Assembly (NCBI GenBank): GCA_024636215.1
Contig: JAGXHL010000043.1
Coordinates: forward strand, 1 to 20,804
Length of the DNA: 20,804 nt
From: Deltaproteobacteria bacterium
Lineage (GTDB): Bacteria; Desulfobacterota; Desulfuromonadia; Desulfuromonadales; BM103
Reading direction: 5' to 3'
Positions 1 through 8,079 of this stretch are shown piece by piece (position 1 is the stretch's first letter; each line of letters begins with the position of its first letter). The notes under the pieces are model-generated. The model was not told where the DNA came from and did not search any database. It saw only the letters and a list, made by a program, of their open reading frames with translations. A program made the position numbers and the translations under genes.

Positions 1-141
1 AAGCGAAAATTTGGATGTTTGAGAACAGATTTTAGCTCATTTGCAGGTTCATAGCCGTAGCTATGGACCAAAAAGGAGCTGAAATATGGGCCAAACAGCC
101 GGATTTGCAGCCGGCTCATGGATAGTCCGACAGGCTGCTAG
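1..141 (+). mobile_element. MITE-like repeat, copy 1 (left end cut off by the window)
   Basis: This stretch is nearly identical to the complete copy at 13536-13704 and lacks only its first 28 bases. It keeps the right terminal repeat (ATAGTCCGACAGGCTGCTAG at 122-141), the internal hairpin around CATAGC/GCTATG (about 51-67) and the ribosome-binding-site-plus-ATG module (AAGGAG 73-78, ATG 86). It differs from copy 2 at only a couple of positions. It encodes no transposase, so it would have to be moved in trans. From 142 to gmd at 262 I see no other feature apart from the gmd ribosome binding site. Confidence 0.85.
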
Positions 142-261
142 AAGCAGGAAGCGACATATCCGTTCTGATATTCTTGATGCAGTTAATCTCCTGATATGCT
201 ATAAAAATCAATTCATTATGCGAACTGGTTTGCAGTTGAACACCCCCTCAGGGAGGATTTC

Positions 262-1389
262 ATGTCTAAAGTCGCTTTAATAACCGGGATCACTGGCCAG
301 GATGGCGCGTATCTCGCTGAATTCCTGTTGAAGAAGGGATATATCGTCCACGGCATCAAACGCCGGGCATCGCTCTTTAACACAGACCGTATTGATCATC
401 TTTACCAGGATCCGCATGTCGAACACCGCAACTTCATCCTGCACTATGGTGACCTGACCGATGCGACCAACCTGATCCGTATTATCCAGGAGGTGCAACC
501 GGACGAGATCTACAATCTGGCGGCCATGTCGCATGTGGCGGTCTCTTTCGACACCCCGGAGTACACGGCCAATGCCGATGGTCTAGGTACCTTGCGCATC
601 CTCGAGGCGATCCGCATTCTCGGCATGGAGAAGAAAACCCGTTTCTACCAGGCATCGACTTCGGAGCTCTATGGCAAGGTGCAGGAGACACCGCAGACGG
701 AGACGACGCCGTTCTACCCGCGTTCTCCCTACGGAGTGGCCAAACTGTATGGTTACTGGATTACCGTCAACTACCGTGAGTCGTACGGCTTTTTCGCCTG
801 CAACGGCATCCTCTTCAATCACGAGTCGCCAATCCGCGGTGAAACCTTCGTCACCCGCAAAATTACTCGCGCCGTGGCGCGTATGGCGCTCGGTCTCCAG
901 GATTGCCTGCATCTCGGCAACCTCGATGCAAGGCGCGACTGGGGACATGCCAAAGATTATGTCGAGGCCCAGTGGTTGATGCTGCAACAGGACGAACCGG
1001 AAGACTTTGTCATTGCTACCGGCAAACAGTACACAGTGCGCCAGATGGTGGAAACCGCAGCTCAAGAGCTTGGCATCGGTCTGCGCTGGCAGGGCGAGGG
1101 CCAGAACGAAGTCGGCATCATTGATGCCGTTGAAGCGGGACGCGGCACGCGGGATGCGGTATTAACCCCTGGGCAGGAGGTTGTCCGTATCGATCCGCGT
1201 TATTTTCGCCCGGCAGAAGTCGAGACCCTGCTTGGAGATCCGACCAAGGCCAGGCTGAAACTGGGCTGGGAACCGAAGGTGACTTTCAAGGAGCTGGTCG
1301 TCGAGATGGTACGCTCCGATCTCGATGCAGCGCAGAGGGATGAGCTGGTTAAACAGCATGGTTACCAAACGTTTGATTATCACGAATAA
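262..1389 (+). CDS. gmd: GDP-mannose 4,6-dehydratase
   Basis: Converts GDP-D-mannose to GDP-4-keto-6-deoxy-D-mannose, the first committed step to GDP-L-fucose (also GDP-rhamnose or GDP-perosamine), in the cytoplasm. The 375-residue product is full length for the family. It is an extended short-chain dehydrogenase with the NAD(P)-binding GxTGQDG loop at residues 9-15, the catalytic Thr133 and Glu135 in STSELYG, and the Tyr157-x3-Lys161 pair in [10 protein letters not shown]. The NHESPxRGxxFVTRK segment near 187-200 is typical of GMD. The ATG at 262 follows a strong GGGAGG (251-256) five bases upstream. It heads the sugar-nucleotide block and is followed by fcl, which uses its product. The gap to fcl has been widened to about 160 bases by a mobile element. 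I am very sure of the family. Confidence 0.96.
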   Translation: MSKVALITGITGQDGAYLAEFLLKKGYIVHGIKRRASLFNTDRIDHLYQDPHVEHRNFILHYGDLTDATNLIRIIQEVQPDEIYNLAAMSHVAVSFDTPEYTANADGLGTLRILEAIRILGMEKKTRFYQASTSELYGKVQETPQTETTPFYPRSPYGVAKLYGYWITVNYRESYGFFACNGILFNHESPIRGETFVTRKITRAVARMALGLQDCLHLGNLDARRDWGHAKDYVEAQWLMLQQDEPEDFVIATGKQYTVRQMVETAAQELGIGLRWQGEGQNEVGIIDAVEAGRGTRDAVLTPGQEVVRIDPRYFRPAEVETLLGDPTKARLKLGWEPKVTFKELVVEMVRSDLDAAQRDELVKQHGYQTFDYHE

Positions 1390-1392
1390 TTG

Positions 1393-1415
1393 CTCACCAC
1401 AGAAAACAGCAGAGG
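1393..1415. repeat. Degenerate CTCACCACAGA-type intergenic repeat
   Basis: The 23 bases start CTCACCACAGA and resemble 16605-16627 (CTCACTACAGA...), with a shorter similarity on the opposite strand at 2672-2690. All three lie in intergenic DNA. They may be remnants of one dispersed repeat, but the matches are short and imperfect. Confidence 0.3.
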
Positions 1416-1419
1416 TTGA

Positions 1420-1542
1420 AAGGAGACTGTCGGACTAGTACCCTGTAACCTATAGGATTTCGAGGGATTGCGTAGGGAAAGAACAAGCAAGGTGCGAAAG
1501 ATTATGGGTTACAGGGTACTAGCCATGAACCGGCTGTAAACG
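1420..1542 (-). mobile_element. Decayed copy of the 169-bp MITE end, split by another element
   Basis: If the 88-bp element at 1435-1522 is removed, the flanks (ACTGTCGGACTAG joined to CCATGAACCGGCTGTAAA) align with the end of the large MITE as seen at 20671-20702, in the same orientation. About 29 of 33 positions match, including GTCGGACTA and CCATGA-CCGGCTG. The remainder of the large element is not recognisable here, so this is a terminal remnant. It supports an older insertion between gmd and fcl that later became a target itself. Confidence 0.6.
1435..1522. mobile_element. 88-bp MITE with CTAGTACCCTGTAACC terminal repeats
   Basis: A perfect 16-bp inverted repeat bounds the element (CTAGTACCCTGTAACC 1435-1450; its reverse complement 1507-1522), extending to 18 of 19 positions. 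The interior is too short to code for anything. Both ends carry CTAG. If TA is the duplicated target (1436-1437 and 1520-1521), the empty site restores to C-TA-G, the preferred target reported for IS630-type transposition. The inner end motif G-T-A-C-CCTGT resembles that of the larger MITE (G-C-A-G-CCTGT). No related transposase lies in the window. Confidence 0.75.
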
Positions 1543-1548
1543 AACGAT

Positions 1549-2541
1549 ATGAAAAAAAAGTCGAAAATATTCGTAGCCGGCGCCAAAGGTCTGGTTGGTT
1601 CGGCGATTGTGCGTCGCTTGAAGGCCGACGGCTACAGCAACCTGCTGACACCCGAAAGCAGCGAGCTCGATCTGACTGATCAAAAAGCCGTAGCCGCTTT
1701 CTTTACAGCGCAGCAGCCTGAATATGTGTTTCTGGCCGCAGCCAAGGTCGGCGGTATCCATGCCAACAATAGCTACCCTGCGGAATTTATCCATGTCAAC
1801 CTGGTGATCCAGAACAACGTCATCGATCAGGCTTACCGCTGCGGAGTGAAGCGCCTGTTGTTTTTAGGGTCGTCGTGCATATACCCGAAAAATGCCGTTC
1901 AACCCATGAGCGAGGAAGTCCTGCTGACTGGTCCGCTCGAACCGACCAATGAGCCTTATGCTTTGGCCAAAATCGCCGGATTGAAGATGTGCGAGGCGTA
2001 CAACCGCCAGTATGGCACGCAATTCGTGGCGGTGATGCCGACCAATCTTTATGGACCAGGAGACAACTTCCACCCTGAAAACGCGCATGTGCTGCCGGCG
2101 CTGATTCGTCGCTTCCACGAAGCACGGCTTGGTCAGAGTGATCCCTCACAAAATAAGGACAAAGTCATCGTCTGGGGAACAGGAACGCCGATGCGGGAAT
2201 TCCTGTATGTCGATGATATGGCAGACGGTTGCGTATTCGTGATGGAATTGGACGACGTGACGCTCGGCAGAGAAATGCTGATCTATCCCAAACCCTGCTT
2301 TGTCAACCTCGGCACCGGAGTTGACGTTACCATCCGTGAACTGGCTGAAATCGTAAAAGAGGTTGTCGGCTATCAGGGCATCCTCGAGTTTGACACAAGT
2401 AAACCAGATGGTACCATGCGCAAACTGCTTGATGTAACACGAGCCAGGGCATTGGGCTGGCAAGCGAAGGTTTCACTCAAGGAAGGGCTGGAAAAAACTT
2501 ACAGGTGGTTTCTGGAAAACGAGAGCAGCGTTCGTAAATAA
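1549..2541 (+). CDS. fcl: GDP-L-fucose synthase (3,5-epimerase/4-reductase)
   Basis: Epimerises and then reduces (NADPH) GDP-4-keto-6-deoxymannose to GDP-L-fucose. The 330 residues form a complete short-chain dehydrogenase. The nucleotide loop GAKGLVGSA lies at 11-19, the catalytic Ser108-Ser109-Cys110 in LGSSCIYPK, the Tyr137-x3-Lys141 pair in [10 protein letters not shown], and the family-specific His180 in [16 protein letters not shown]. These match the known GDP-fucose synthase layout (also called wcaG). The ATG at 1549 has no clear Shine-Dalgarno: the sequence upstream is repeat-derived, so translation may have been weakened or reshaped by the insertion. It follows gmd and precedes manC in the same direction. 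Confidence 0.95.
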   Translation: MKKKSKIFVAGAKGLVGSAIVRRLKADGYSNLLTPESSELDLTDQKAVAAFFTAQQPEYVFLAAAKVGGIHANNSYPAEFIHVNLVIQNNVIDQAYRCGVKRLLFLGSSCIYPKNAVQPMSEEVLLTGPLEPTNEPYALAKIAGLKMCEAYNRQYGTQFVAVMPTNLYGPGDNFHPENAHVLPALIRRFHEARLGQSDPSQNKDKVIVWGTGTPMREFLYVDDMADGCVFVMELDDVTLGREMLIYPKPCFVNLGTGVDVTIRELAEIVKEVVGYQGILEFDTSKPDGTMRKLLDVTRARALGWQAKVSLKEGLEKTYRWFLENESSVRK

Positions 2542-2560
2542 AACAAACCTATAGCAAAAC

Positions 2561-2610
2561 GTAACTATTCAGGGGGCGAAGGCATACATATGGTATGTCG
2601 AGGCCCTGAA
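2561..2610. repeat. Palindromic intergenic element starting GTAACTATTCAG
   Basis: TTCAGGG (2568-2574) pairs with CCCTGAA (2604-2610), and an inner GGCATAC (2581-2587) pairs with GTATGTC (2593-2599) around the loop ATATG. The first 12 bases are identical to those opening the palindromic region at 13705. The stem is not followed by a T run on either strand, so I do not call it a terminator. It lies in the 183-base gap between fcl and manC, where I see no gene. Confidence 0.5.
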
Positions 2611-2724
2611 AAAACGCCATAACGCCGTAGGGTGGACTTTGCGACGCCATCAAGTTTATCCAGAGAAGTGGCCCCGGTGTCCTCTGTAGTAAATGATTGT
2701 TCCAGCTGAAAGTTTGAGGTTTTT

Positions 2725-4167
2725 ATGATCATACCCGTGATTTTGTCCGGCGGTGCCGGTACCCGACTCTGGCCCCTGTCCCGCGAGCTTTACCCGAAAC
2801 AGCTGCTGCCATTGGTCGGTGAGCGCACTCTGCTGCAAGAAACGATGTTGCGTCTGGAAGGGCTTGCAGACCTGGGTGCGCCGCTGGTGGTGTGCAACGA
2901 CGCGCATCGTTTCATGGTCGCCGAACAGTTGCGCCAGGTGGGTCAGGCCAACGCGACGGTGATCCTTGAACCGGTTGGCCGCAACACTGCCCCGGCACTG
3001 GCGGTGGCCGCCCTGCAGGCGATGGCTGACTATGCTGACCCGATTTTGCTGGTGTTGCCTGCCGACCATGTCATTCCTGATGCCGTGGCCCTTCGTGCTG
3101 CGATCAATGCCGGTGTTGCTGCAGTGGAAGATGGAGCGCTCTTGACGTTCGGCATCGTACCGACCGCGCCGGAAACAGGTTACGGATATATAAAACGCGG
3201 AGAAGCGTTAGTCGCCAATGGTGCGGAGTCGACCCCTCACCCCTCACCCCTCACCCCTTACGTCGTTAAACGTTTCGTTGAAAAACCCGACCTGGCGACC
3301 GCTGAACAGTATCTTGCAAGTGGTGACTACTACTGGAACAGCGGCATGTTCATGTTTCGGGCATCGACCTATCTTAACGAGCTGGCGACAACGGCTCCGC
3401 AGATGCTTGCTGCCTGTGAGCTGGCCTGGCAGCTGCGTGTTGCCGACCTGGACTTTACCCGGCTTGATACCGCAGCTTTCACAGCCTGCCCGGCCGATTC
3501 CATCGACTATGCAGTGATGGAGAAGACCGAACAGGCTGTCGTCATCCCGCTTGATGCCGGCTGGAATGATGTCGGCTCATGGGCGGCGCTCTGGGAGGTT
3601 GGTGCCTCTGACGAGCAAGGCAATGTCAGCACCGGTGATATCATCAGCATCGATTGCAAAGACAGCTATTTCTATGCCGGCACGCGTCTGGTGGCCGGAA
3701 TCGGATTACAGGGCGCTGTGGTTATTGAGACGTCCGATGCCGTACTGGTTGCCGCCAAAGACCGGGTGCAGGAGGTCAAGCAGGTTGTCGAACAGCTTAA
3801 AAAACTGAAGCGTGACGAATGCCTGTTGCACCGACGCGTCAACCGACCCTGGGGTGCCTATGAAGGGCTGGACAGCGGTAACGGTTTTCTCGTGAAACGC
3901 ATCACGGTTAACCCAGGGTCCAGCCTTTCTCTGCAAAGTCACCGGCACCGCGCTGAACACTGGGTGGTGGTGCGCGGTATCGCTGAAGTCACCTGTGAAA
4001 ATGTTACCCAGATCCTTGAGGCGAACCAGTCCGCATATATTTCAATCGGCGCCAGGCACCGCTTAAGCAATCCCGGTGATGAGCTTCTTGAGATCATCGA
4101 GGTGCAAACGGGGCAGCTGCTTTCGGAAGACGATATTGAGCGATTTGAAGACCAGTACGGGCGTTGA
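2725..4167 (+). CDS. manC: Mannose-1-phosphate guanylyltransferase / mannose-6-phosphate isomerase (bifunctional)
   Basis: Makes GDP-mannose from mannose-1-P and GTP; the C-terminal half should interconvert fructose-6-P and mannose-6-P. The 480 residues match the usual length of this class. The N-terminal nucleotidyltransferase has the signature SGGAGTRLWPLSRELYPKQ (8-26), the NTAPAL segment near 87-92 and the substrate motif RFVEKP (183-188). The C-terminal type II isomerase cupin starts near 370 and has the histidine-rich QSHRHRAEHW (404-413). GAGG at 2716-2719 sits five bases before the ATG. Oddity: residues 170-179 (TPHPSPLTPY) are encoded by four tandem heptamers, CCCCTCA three times and CCCCTTA once (3233-3260), in a loop before RFVEKP. 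Any single-unit change would frameshift the gene. Confidence 0.95.
   Translation: MIIPVILSGGAGTRLWPLSRELYPKQLLPLVGERTLLQETMLRLEGLADLGAPLVVCNDAHRFMVAEQLRQVGQANATVILEPVGRNTAPALAVAALQAMADYADPILLVLPADHVIPDAVALRAAINAGVAAVEDGALLTFGIVPTAPETGYGYIKRGEALVANGAESTPHPSPLTPYVVKRFVEKPDLATAEQYLASGDYYWNSGMFMFRASTYLNELATTAPQMLAACELAWQLRVADLDFTRLDTAAFTACPADSIDYAVMEKTEQAVVIPLDAGWNDVGSWAALWEVGASDEQGNVSTGDIISIDCKDSYFYAGTRLVAGIGLQGAVVIETSDAVLVAAKDRVQEVKQVVEQLKKLKRDECLLHRRVNRPWGAYEGLDSGNGFLVKRITVNPGSSLSLQSHRHRAEHWVVVRGIAEVTCENVTQILEANQSAYISIGARHRLSNPGDELLEIIEVQTGQLLSEDDIERFEDQYGR
3233..3260 (+). repeat. In-frame heptanucleotide tandem repeat inside manC (CCCCTCA x3, CCCCTTA x1)
   Basis: Four contiguous 7-bp units lie inside the coding sequence. 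Seven is not a multiple of three, so a copy-number change shifts frame. Losing one unit moves reading into the frame that ends at a stop at 3515-3517. Gaining one gives TAA at 3267-3269. Both would remove part of the transferase domain and the whole isomerase domain. On the other strand the unit is TGAGGGG, one base from the TGAGGGC units after der. Confidence 0.85.
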
Positions 4168-4189
4168 AGCGTGCGGAGCGAGGAGTGTC

Positions 4190-4204
4190 ATGAGAGTATT
4201 ATGA
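4190..4204 (+). other. Possible four-codon leader overlapping the manB start
   Basis: AGGAG at 4181-4185 is spaced four bases from an ATG at 4190 that reads Met-Arg-Val-Leu and stops at TGA 4202-4204. That stop overlaps the manB ATG at 4201. This could couple manB translation to ribosomes terminating at that point. It may equally be chance, because GAGAG at 4192-4196 can serve manB directly. Confidence 0.25.
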
Positions 4205-5550
4205 ATTTATCCTGTTTTAAAGCTTACGATATTCGTGGCCGTATCCCCGACCAGCTCAATGAAGACGTGGCCTATCGCATCGGTCGTGCTTATGCGCAGT
4301 TCCTGCAGCCCAAAACCGTCGTGGTCGGCCAGGATATACGGCCAACCAGCCCTGTATTGACCGCGGCCCTGATCCGGGGTTTGACGCAAGGCGGAGCCAA
4401 CGTGCTCGATATCGGCCTGTGCGGTACCGAGGAGGTCTATTTCGCCACCTCGCATGCCAGGGCCGACGGCGGTATCATGGTCACGGCGAGTCACAACCCG
4501 ATCGATTACAACGGCATGAAGCTGGTGCGCGAGGAGAGCAAGCCGATCAGCGGCGACAGCGGCCTTGACCGGATACGTCAGCTTGCCGAGCAGGGTACGT
4601 TCGCTGCGCCCGGCAAGACAGGACAGGTGACGTCTTATGAGCATCGGGTTGCTTATCTCCGTCATTTACTCAGCTATATCGACACCTCGGTTCTGCGCCC
4701 TTTGAAGGTGGTGGTCAACGCCGGCAACGGTTGCGCCGGGCCTGTTCTTGACCTGCTTGAAAAACAGCTGCCGCTGGAGATCATCAAAATATGCAACGAG
4801 CCGGACGGCACCTTCCCGAATGGGATCCCCAACCCGTTGCTGCCGGAAAACCGCAGTTTAACAGCTGATGCGGTGCTTGCACATGGCGCTGGTCTTGGCA
4901 TTGCATGGGACGGTGATTTTGACCGATGCTTCTTCTTCAATGAGCTGGGCGAGTTTATCGAGGGTTATTATATCGTCGGCTTGCTGGCCGATGCATTTCT
5001 GGCCAAACAGGCAAATGCCAAAATCATCCATGACCCTCGACTGACCTGGAATACCATCGATATCGTGCGGCAGGCGGGCGGAACGGCGGTCATGAGCAAG
5101 ACCGGGCATGCCTTTATCAAGGAGCGGATGCGGGCCGAGGATGCTGTTTATGGCGGCGAGATGAGCGCTCATCACTACTTCCGCGACTTTGCTTACTGTG
5201 ACAGTGGTATGATCCCCTGGCTGCTGGTGGTCGAGATGATGTGCCGTCAGCGCAAGCTGCTGACTGAACTGGTTGGTGAACGCATGCGCATGTTTCCTGC
5301 CAGCGGCGAAATCAACCGGACTCTGGGCAATCCGGCCGCAGCGATTGCTGCCATCGAGAAGCAGTACGCTCCTTGTGCCGTTGATATTGATCACACGGAC
5401 GGCCTGTCCATCGAATTCCCTGACTGGCGCTTTAACCTGCGCATGTCGAATACGGAGCCGGTAGTACGCTTGAACGTCGAAAGTCGTGGTGATCAAGCGC
5501 TGATGTCGCAGAAGACGGAAGAGTTGCTGGTTCTTCTTGACAAGGGTTGA
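4201..5550 (+). CDS. manB: Phosphomannomutase / phosphoglucomutase
   Basis: Interconverts mannose-6-P and mannose-1-P, feeding manC. The 449-residue product is typical of the alpha-D-phosphohexomutase family (ManB/AlgC type). All four signature regions are present: the phosphoserine loop TASHNP (95-100, Ser97), the metal loop DGDFDR (237-242), the sugar-binding [10 protein letters not shown] (from 318), and the phosphate-binding SNTEP (416-420). I start at ATG 4201 because [15 protein letters not shown] is the usual N-terminus. An in-frame GTG at 4171 would add ten atypical residues. It lies 33 bases after manC and is very likely co-transcribed. The stop codon directly abuts a heptamer repeat. 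Confidence 0.94.
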   Translation: MNLSCFKAYDIRGRIPDQLNEDVAYRIGRAYAQFLQPKTVVVGQDIRPTSPVLTAALIRGLTQGGANVLDIGLCGTEEVYFATSHARADGGIMVTASHNPIDYNGMKLVREESKPISGDSGLDRIRQLAEQGTFAAPGKTGQVTSYEHRVAYLRHLLSYIDTSVLRPLKVVVNAGNGCAGPVLDLLEKQLPLEIIKICNEPDGTFPNGIPNPLLPENRSLTADAVLAHGAGLGIAWDGDFDRCFFFNELGEFIEGYYIVGLLADAFLAKQANAKIIHDPRLTWNTIDIVRQAGGTAVMSKTGHAFIKERMRAEDAVYGGEMSAHHYFRDFAYCDSGMIPWLLVVEMMCRQRKLLTELVGERMRMFPASGEINRTLGNPAAAIAAIEKQYAPCAVDIDHTDGLSIEFPDWRFNLRMSNTEPVVRLNVESRGDQALMSQKTEELLVLLDKG

Positions 5551-5571
5551 GGCAGGAGGCTGGAGGCTGGA
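5551..5571 (+). repeat. Three-unit heptamer repeat (GGCAGGA, GGCTGGA x2) abutting the manB stop
   Basis: Three 7-bp units begin at the first base after the TGA of manB (5548-5550). They belong to the same GGCTGRR family as the array after der at 8080. The repeat lies in the 65-base spacer before the epimerase gene and does not touch its ribosome binding site (5604-5608). Confidence 0.8.
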
Positions 5572-5615
5572 GCGCATACGAATCGCTGGTAAAAAATCTT
5601 AACGAAGGTTTAATC

Positions 5616-6659
5616 ATGAATCAACAAACAGAAGCGCATCCTCGCGGCCCGGGTTCCAGGATTCTGGTCACCGGTGCCGCTGGTTTTATCGGTTCCCATC
5701 TCTGCCAACGTCTGCTGGTACGAGGCGATAGCGTCATCGGTCTCGACAACATGAACGATTATTATGAGGTTACACTTAAAGAGAACCGACTCAAACGATT
5801 AACAGATAAAGAGAATTTCACTTTTGTGAAATGTGATCTTGCTGATCGTGCCGATATGGAAAAACTCTTTACCGAACATAGGTTCGATGCGGTGGTCAAC
5901 CTGGCAGCCCAGGCCGGGGTGCGTTATTCATTGACCAATCCCCGCGCTTATGTCGACGCCAACCTGGTTGGTTTCATGAACGTCCTTGAGGGGTGCCGCC
6001 AGCAACAGGTCGGCCACCTTGTCTATGCGTCGTCATCGTCGGTCTACGGCGCCAATACCCGTATGCCTTTTTCGGTGCATGACAACATTGATCATCCGCT
6101 GTCGCTGTATGCGGCAAGCAAAAAGGCCAACGAGTTGATGGCGCACACCTACGCGCATCTCTATCAACTGCCCTGCACCGGTTTGCGCTTCTTTACCGTT
6201 TATGGTCCCTGGGGGAGGCCGGATATGGCTCTCTTCCTCTTCACCAGAGCCATTCTCGCCGGAGAGCCGATCGATGTTTTTAATCATGGCCGCATGCGCC
6301 GGGATTTCACCTATATCGACGATATCGTCGAAGGCCTTGTGCGCGTGACTGATCAACCGGCAAGACCGAATCCCGAGTGGTCGGGTGACAACCCCGATCC
6401 GGGAACCAGTGCGGCACCTTACCGGGTCTACAATATAGGCAATAACAAGCCGGTGGAGTTGATGCACCTGATCGAGACCCTGGAAAAAGCTCTTGGCAAG
6501 ACGACGCAGAAAAACTTTCTGCCGCTCCAGCACGGTGATGTGCCGGCTACCTGGGCCAATGTCGACGCCTTGAGCGACGATGTCGGCTTTCGCCCGGCGA
6601 CGCCAATTGAAGTCGGTGTCGGCCGGTTCGTAGAATGGTACAAGGAGTATTATTTGTGA
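5616..6659 (+). CDS. NAD-dependent sugar epimerase, probably UDP-glucuronate 4-epimerase (CapI-like)
   Basis: An extended short-chain dehydrogenase of 347 residues that probably interconverts UDP-glucuronate and UDP-galacturonate for surface polysaccharide. The NAD loop TGAAGFIGSH lies at 19-28, the Ser-rich catalytic strand YASSSSVYG at 137-145, and Tyr165-x3-Lys169 in SLYAASKKANELM. DNMNDYYEVTLKENRL (44-59) and RFFTVYGPWGRPDMALFLFT are hallmarks of the UDP-glucuronate epimerase subgroup rather than GalE or RmlB. The ATG at 5616 follows GAAGG (5604-5608) with good spacing. The frame is open back to a TTG at 5547, but that extension would translate the heptamer repeat and is rejected. The exact substrate is inferred from these subgroup motifs. 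A 4-epimerase acting on another UDP-sugar cannot be excluded. Confidence 0.88.
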   Translation: MNQQTEAHPRGPGSRILVTGAAGFIGSHLCQRLLVRGDSVIGLDNMNDYYEVTLKENRLKRLTDKENFTFVKCDLADRADMEKLFTEHRFDAVVNLAAQAGVRYSLTNPRAYVDANLVGFMNVLEGCRQQQVGHLVYASSSSVYGANTRMPFSVHDNIDHPLSLYAASKKANELMAHTYAHLYQLPCTGLRFFTVYGPWGRPDMALFLFTRAILAGEPIDVFNHGRMRRDFTYIDDIVEGLVRVTDQPARPNPEWSGDNPDPGTSAAPYRVYNIGNNKPVELMHLIETLEKALGKTTQKNFLPLQHGDVPATWANVDALSDDVGFRPATPIEVGVGRFVEWYKEYYL

Positions 6660-6712
6660 AGCAAGGCACGCGTCCCTGGTTTCAAATGACAATCTCACCG
6701 GTCACGGCTGGC

Positions 6713-6753
6713 AGTCCCAGCCCCCAGCCCCCAGCCGCCAGTTCCCAGTCCCT
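6713..6753 (-). repeat. Heptamer array (AGYYSCC units) just upstream of der
   Basis: After one six-base unit come five 7-bp units: AGCCCCC twice, AGCCGCC, AGTTCCC, AGTCCCT. The reverse complement of AGCCCCC is a rotation of GGCTGGG, so this is the same family as the array at 8080-8141 in the opposite orientation. It ends 12 bases before the der ATG and must lie in the der leader if transcription runs through from the epimerase gene. Confidence 0.75.
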
Positions 6754-6765
6754 GAGAGATGAAAC

Positions 6766-8079
6766 ATGAGCGCCATTGTTGCCATAGTCGGCCGTCCCAA
6801 CGTAGGCAAATCAACACTGTTCAACCGAATCCTCGGTAAACGTCTGGCCATTGTCGAAGATGTTCCGGGTGTGACCCGTGACCGTAATTATGCAGAAGTG
6901 ACTCGTTACGAGAAACGTTTCACCCTGATCGATACCGGTGGCTTTGAGCCGACCAGTAATGATCGTCTGCTCGCCCAGATGCGAGAACAATCACAACTGG
7001 CGATGGAAGAAGCGGATATCATCCTGTTTCTGATGGATGGCCGCGAGGGTTTGAACCCTGCTGACGAAGAGGTTGCCCATATGCTGCGCCAGGTAGACAA
7101 GCCGGTGCTGTTTGTGGTCAACAAGGTCGATGGCCCGGCCCAGGAGGCGACACTCGGTGAGTTTTACGCCCTCGGCGTTGGCGACATTCACTCCATTTCA
7201 GCGGAGCATCGCCTCGGTACGCGTGACCTGGTGGACACGATCATTGACTTGCTGCCTGATCAGGCTCCTGATGAGGAAGAGCTCACAGAAACGCGTCTGG
7301 CAATTATCGGTCGGCCCAATGTCGGTAAATCCTCGCTGGTCAATCGCATGCTCGGTTTTGAAAGGGTTGTTGCCAACCCGACTGCCGGGACGACCCGTGA
7401 CAGTGTGGATACGCCATTTATCTATAATCAGCGCCGCTATGTACTGATCGATACCGCCGGCATCCGTCGCAAGGGCAGGGTGTCACAGAAACTAGAAAAA
7501 TATTCAGTCATCCTGGCGCTGAAGGCCATGGACCGGGCGCACATCGCCCTGGTGGTGATCGATGCCGAAGAAGGTATTACCGATCAGGATCTGACAATTG
7601 CCGGTTATGCCCATGAACGGGGGCGGGCGGTTATTCTGGTGGTCAACAAATGGGATCTGATCAAGAAGGATAACGCCACCATGGGCGACTACATTAAAGA
7701 AGTGCGCGGTGCCTTCAAGTTTCTGCCCGACAGCCCGATCCATTTTGTTTCAGCACTCAGCGGCCAGCGCATCAGCAAAATCATGGCGGATGTCGAGATG
7801 GTCAGCGATGAGTTCAACCGCAAGGTGTCGACACCGAAACTCAACAAGCTGTTGAAAGACGCCGAATATAATCACCAGCCGCCCATGTATCAGGGCAAAC
7901 GGCTTAAACTCTTCTACATCACCCAGACTGCTGTCCGTCCGCCGACCTTCGTCATTTTTGTCAACAAGGCCGAAGGGGTTCATTTCTCCTACGAGCGTTA
8001 CCTGATGAACTGTCTGCGTCAGGCGTTCGGCTTTACCGCCTGCCCAATTCGTCTGAAATTTTCAGATCGCGTGCATTAG
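6766..8079 (+). CDS. der: Ribosome-assembly GTPase Der (EngA)
   Basis: An essential GTPase with two tandem G domains that takes part in maturation of the 50S subunit. The first G domain has GRPNVGKS (9-16), DTGG (56-59) and NKVD (119-122). The second has GRPNVGKS (182-189), DTAG (229-232) and NKWD (294-297). A KH-like RNA-binding domain fills roughly 350-437. The length of 437 is normal and all guanine-binding motifs are intact. The ATG at 6766 begins [16 protein letters not shown], the expected start, with a weak purine-rich stretch (GAGAGATGAAA) upstream. It is a housekeeping gene between the sugar-nucleotide block and the chemosensory cluster, bracketed by heptamer arrays of opposite orientation. 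Confidence 0.98.
   Translation: MSAIVAIVGRPNVGKSTLFNRILGKRLAIVEDVPGVTRDRNYAEVTRYEKRFTLIDTGGFEPTSNDRLLAQMREQSQLAMEEADIILFLMDGREGLNPADEEVAHMLRQVDKPVLFVVNKVDGPAQEATLGEFYALGVGDIHSISAEHRLGTRDLVDTIIDLLPDQAPDEEELTETRLAIIGRPNVGKSSLVNRMLGFERVVANPTAGTTRDSVDTPFIYNQRRYVLIDTAGIRRKGRVSQKLEKYSVILALKAMDRAHIALVVIDAEEGITDQDLTIAGYAHERGRAVILVVNKWDLIKKDNATMGDYIKEVRGAFKFLPDSPIHFVSALSGQRISKIMADVEMVSDEFNRKVSTPKLNKLLKDAEYNHQPPMYQGKRLKLFYITQTAVRPPTFVIFVNKAEGVHFSYERYLMNCLRQAFGFTACPIRLKFSDRVH

Noticed and set aside
174..205. Promoter for gmd (TTGATG with TATGCT or TATAAA)
   Set aside because: The spacer would be 15 or 20 bases; neither fits well enough to list.
86..280. 64-residue open frame starting inside copy 1 of the MITE
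   Set aside because: Its first 19 residues are MITE sequence and the rest is whatever flanks the insertion, and it runs into gmd out of frame. Treated as a repeat property, not a gene.
2568..2620. Hairpin after fcl as a transcription terminator
   Set aside because: The stem is followed by A residues, not a T run, on the + strand, and the minus strand side has no T run either.
4858..5577. 239-residue open frame on the minus strand
   Set aside because: Antisense to the manB coding sequence, which carries intact catalytic motifs across this region.
5547..5615. TTG start extending the epimerase by 23 residues
   Set aside because: The extension would translate the heptamer repeat, while ATG 5616 has a good ribosome binding site and gives a normal N-terminus.
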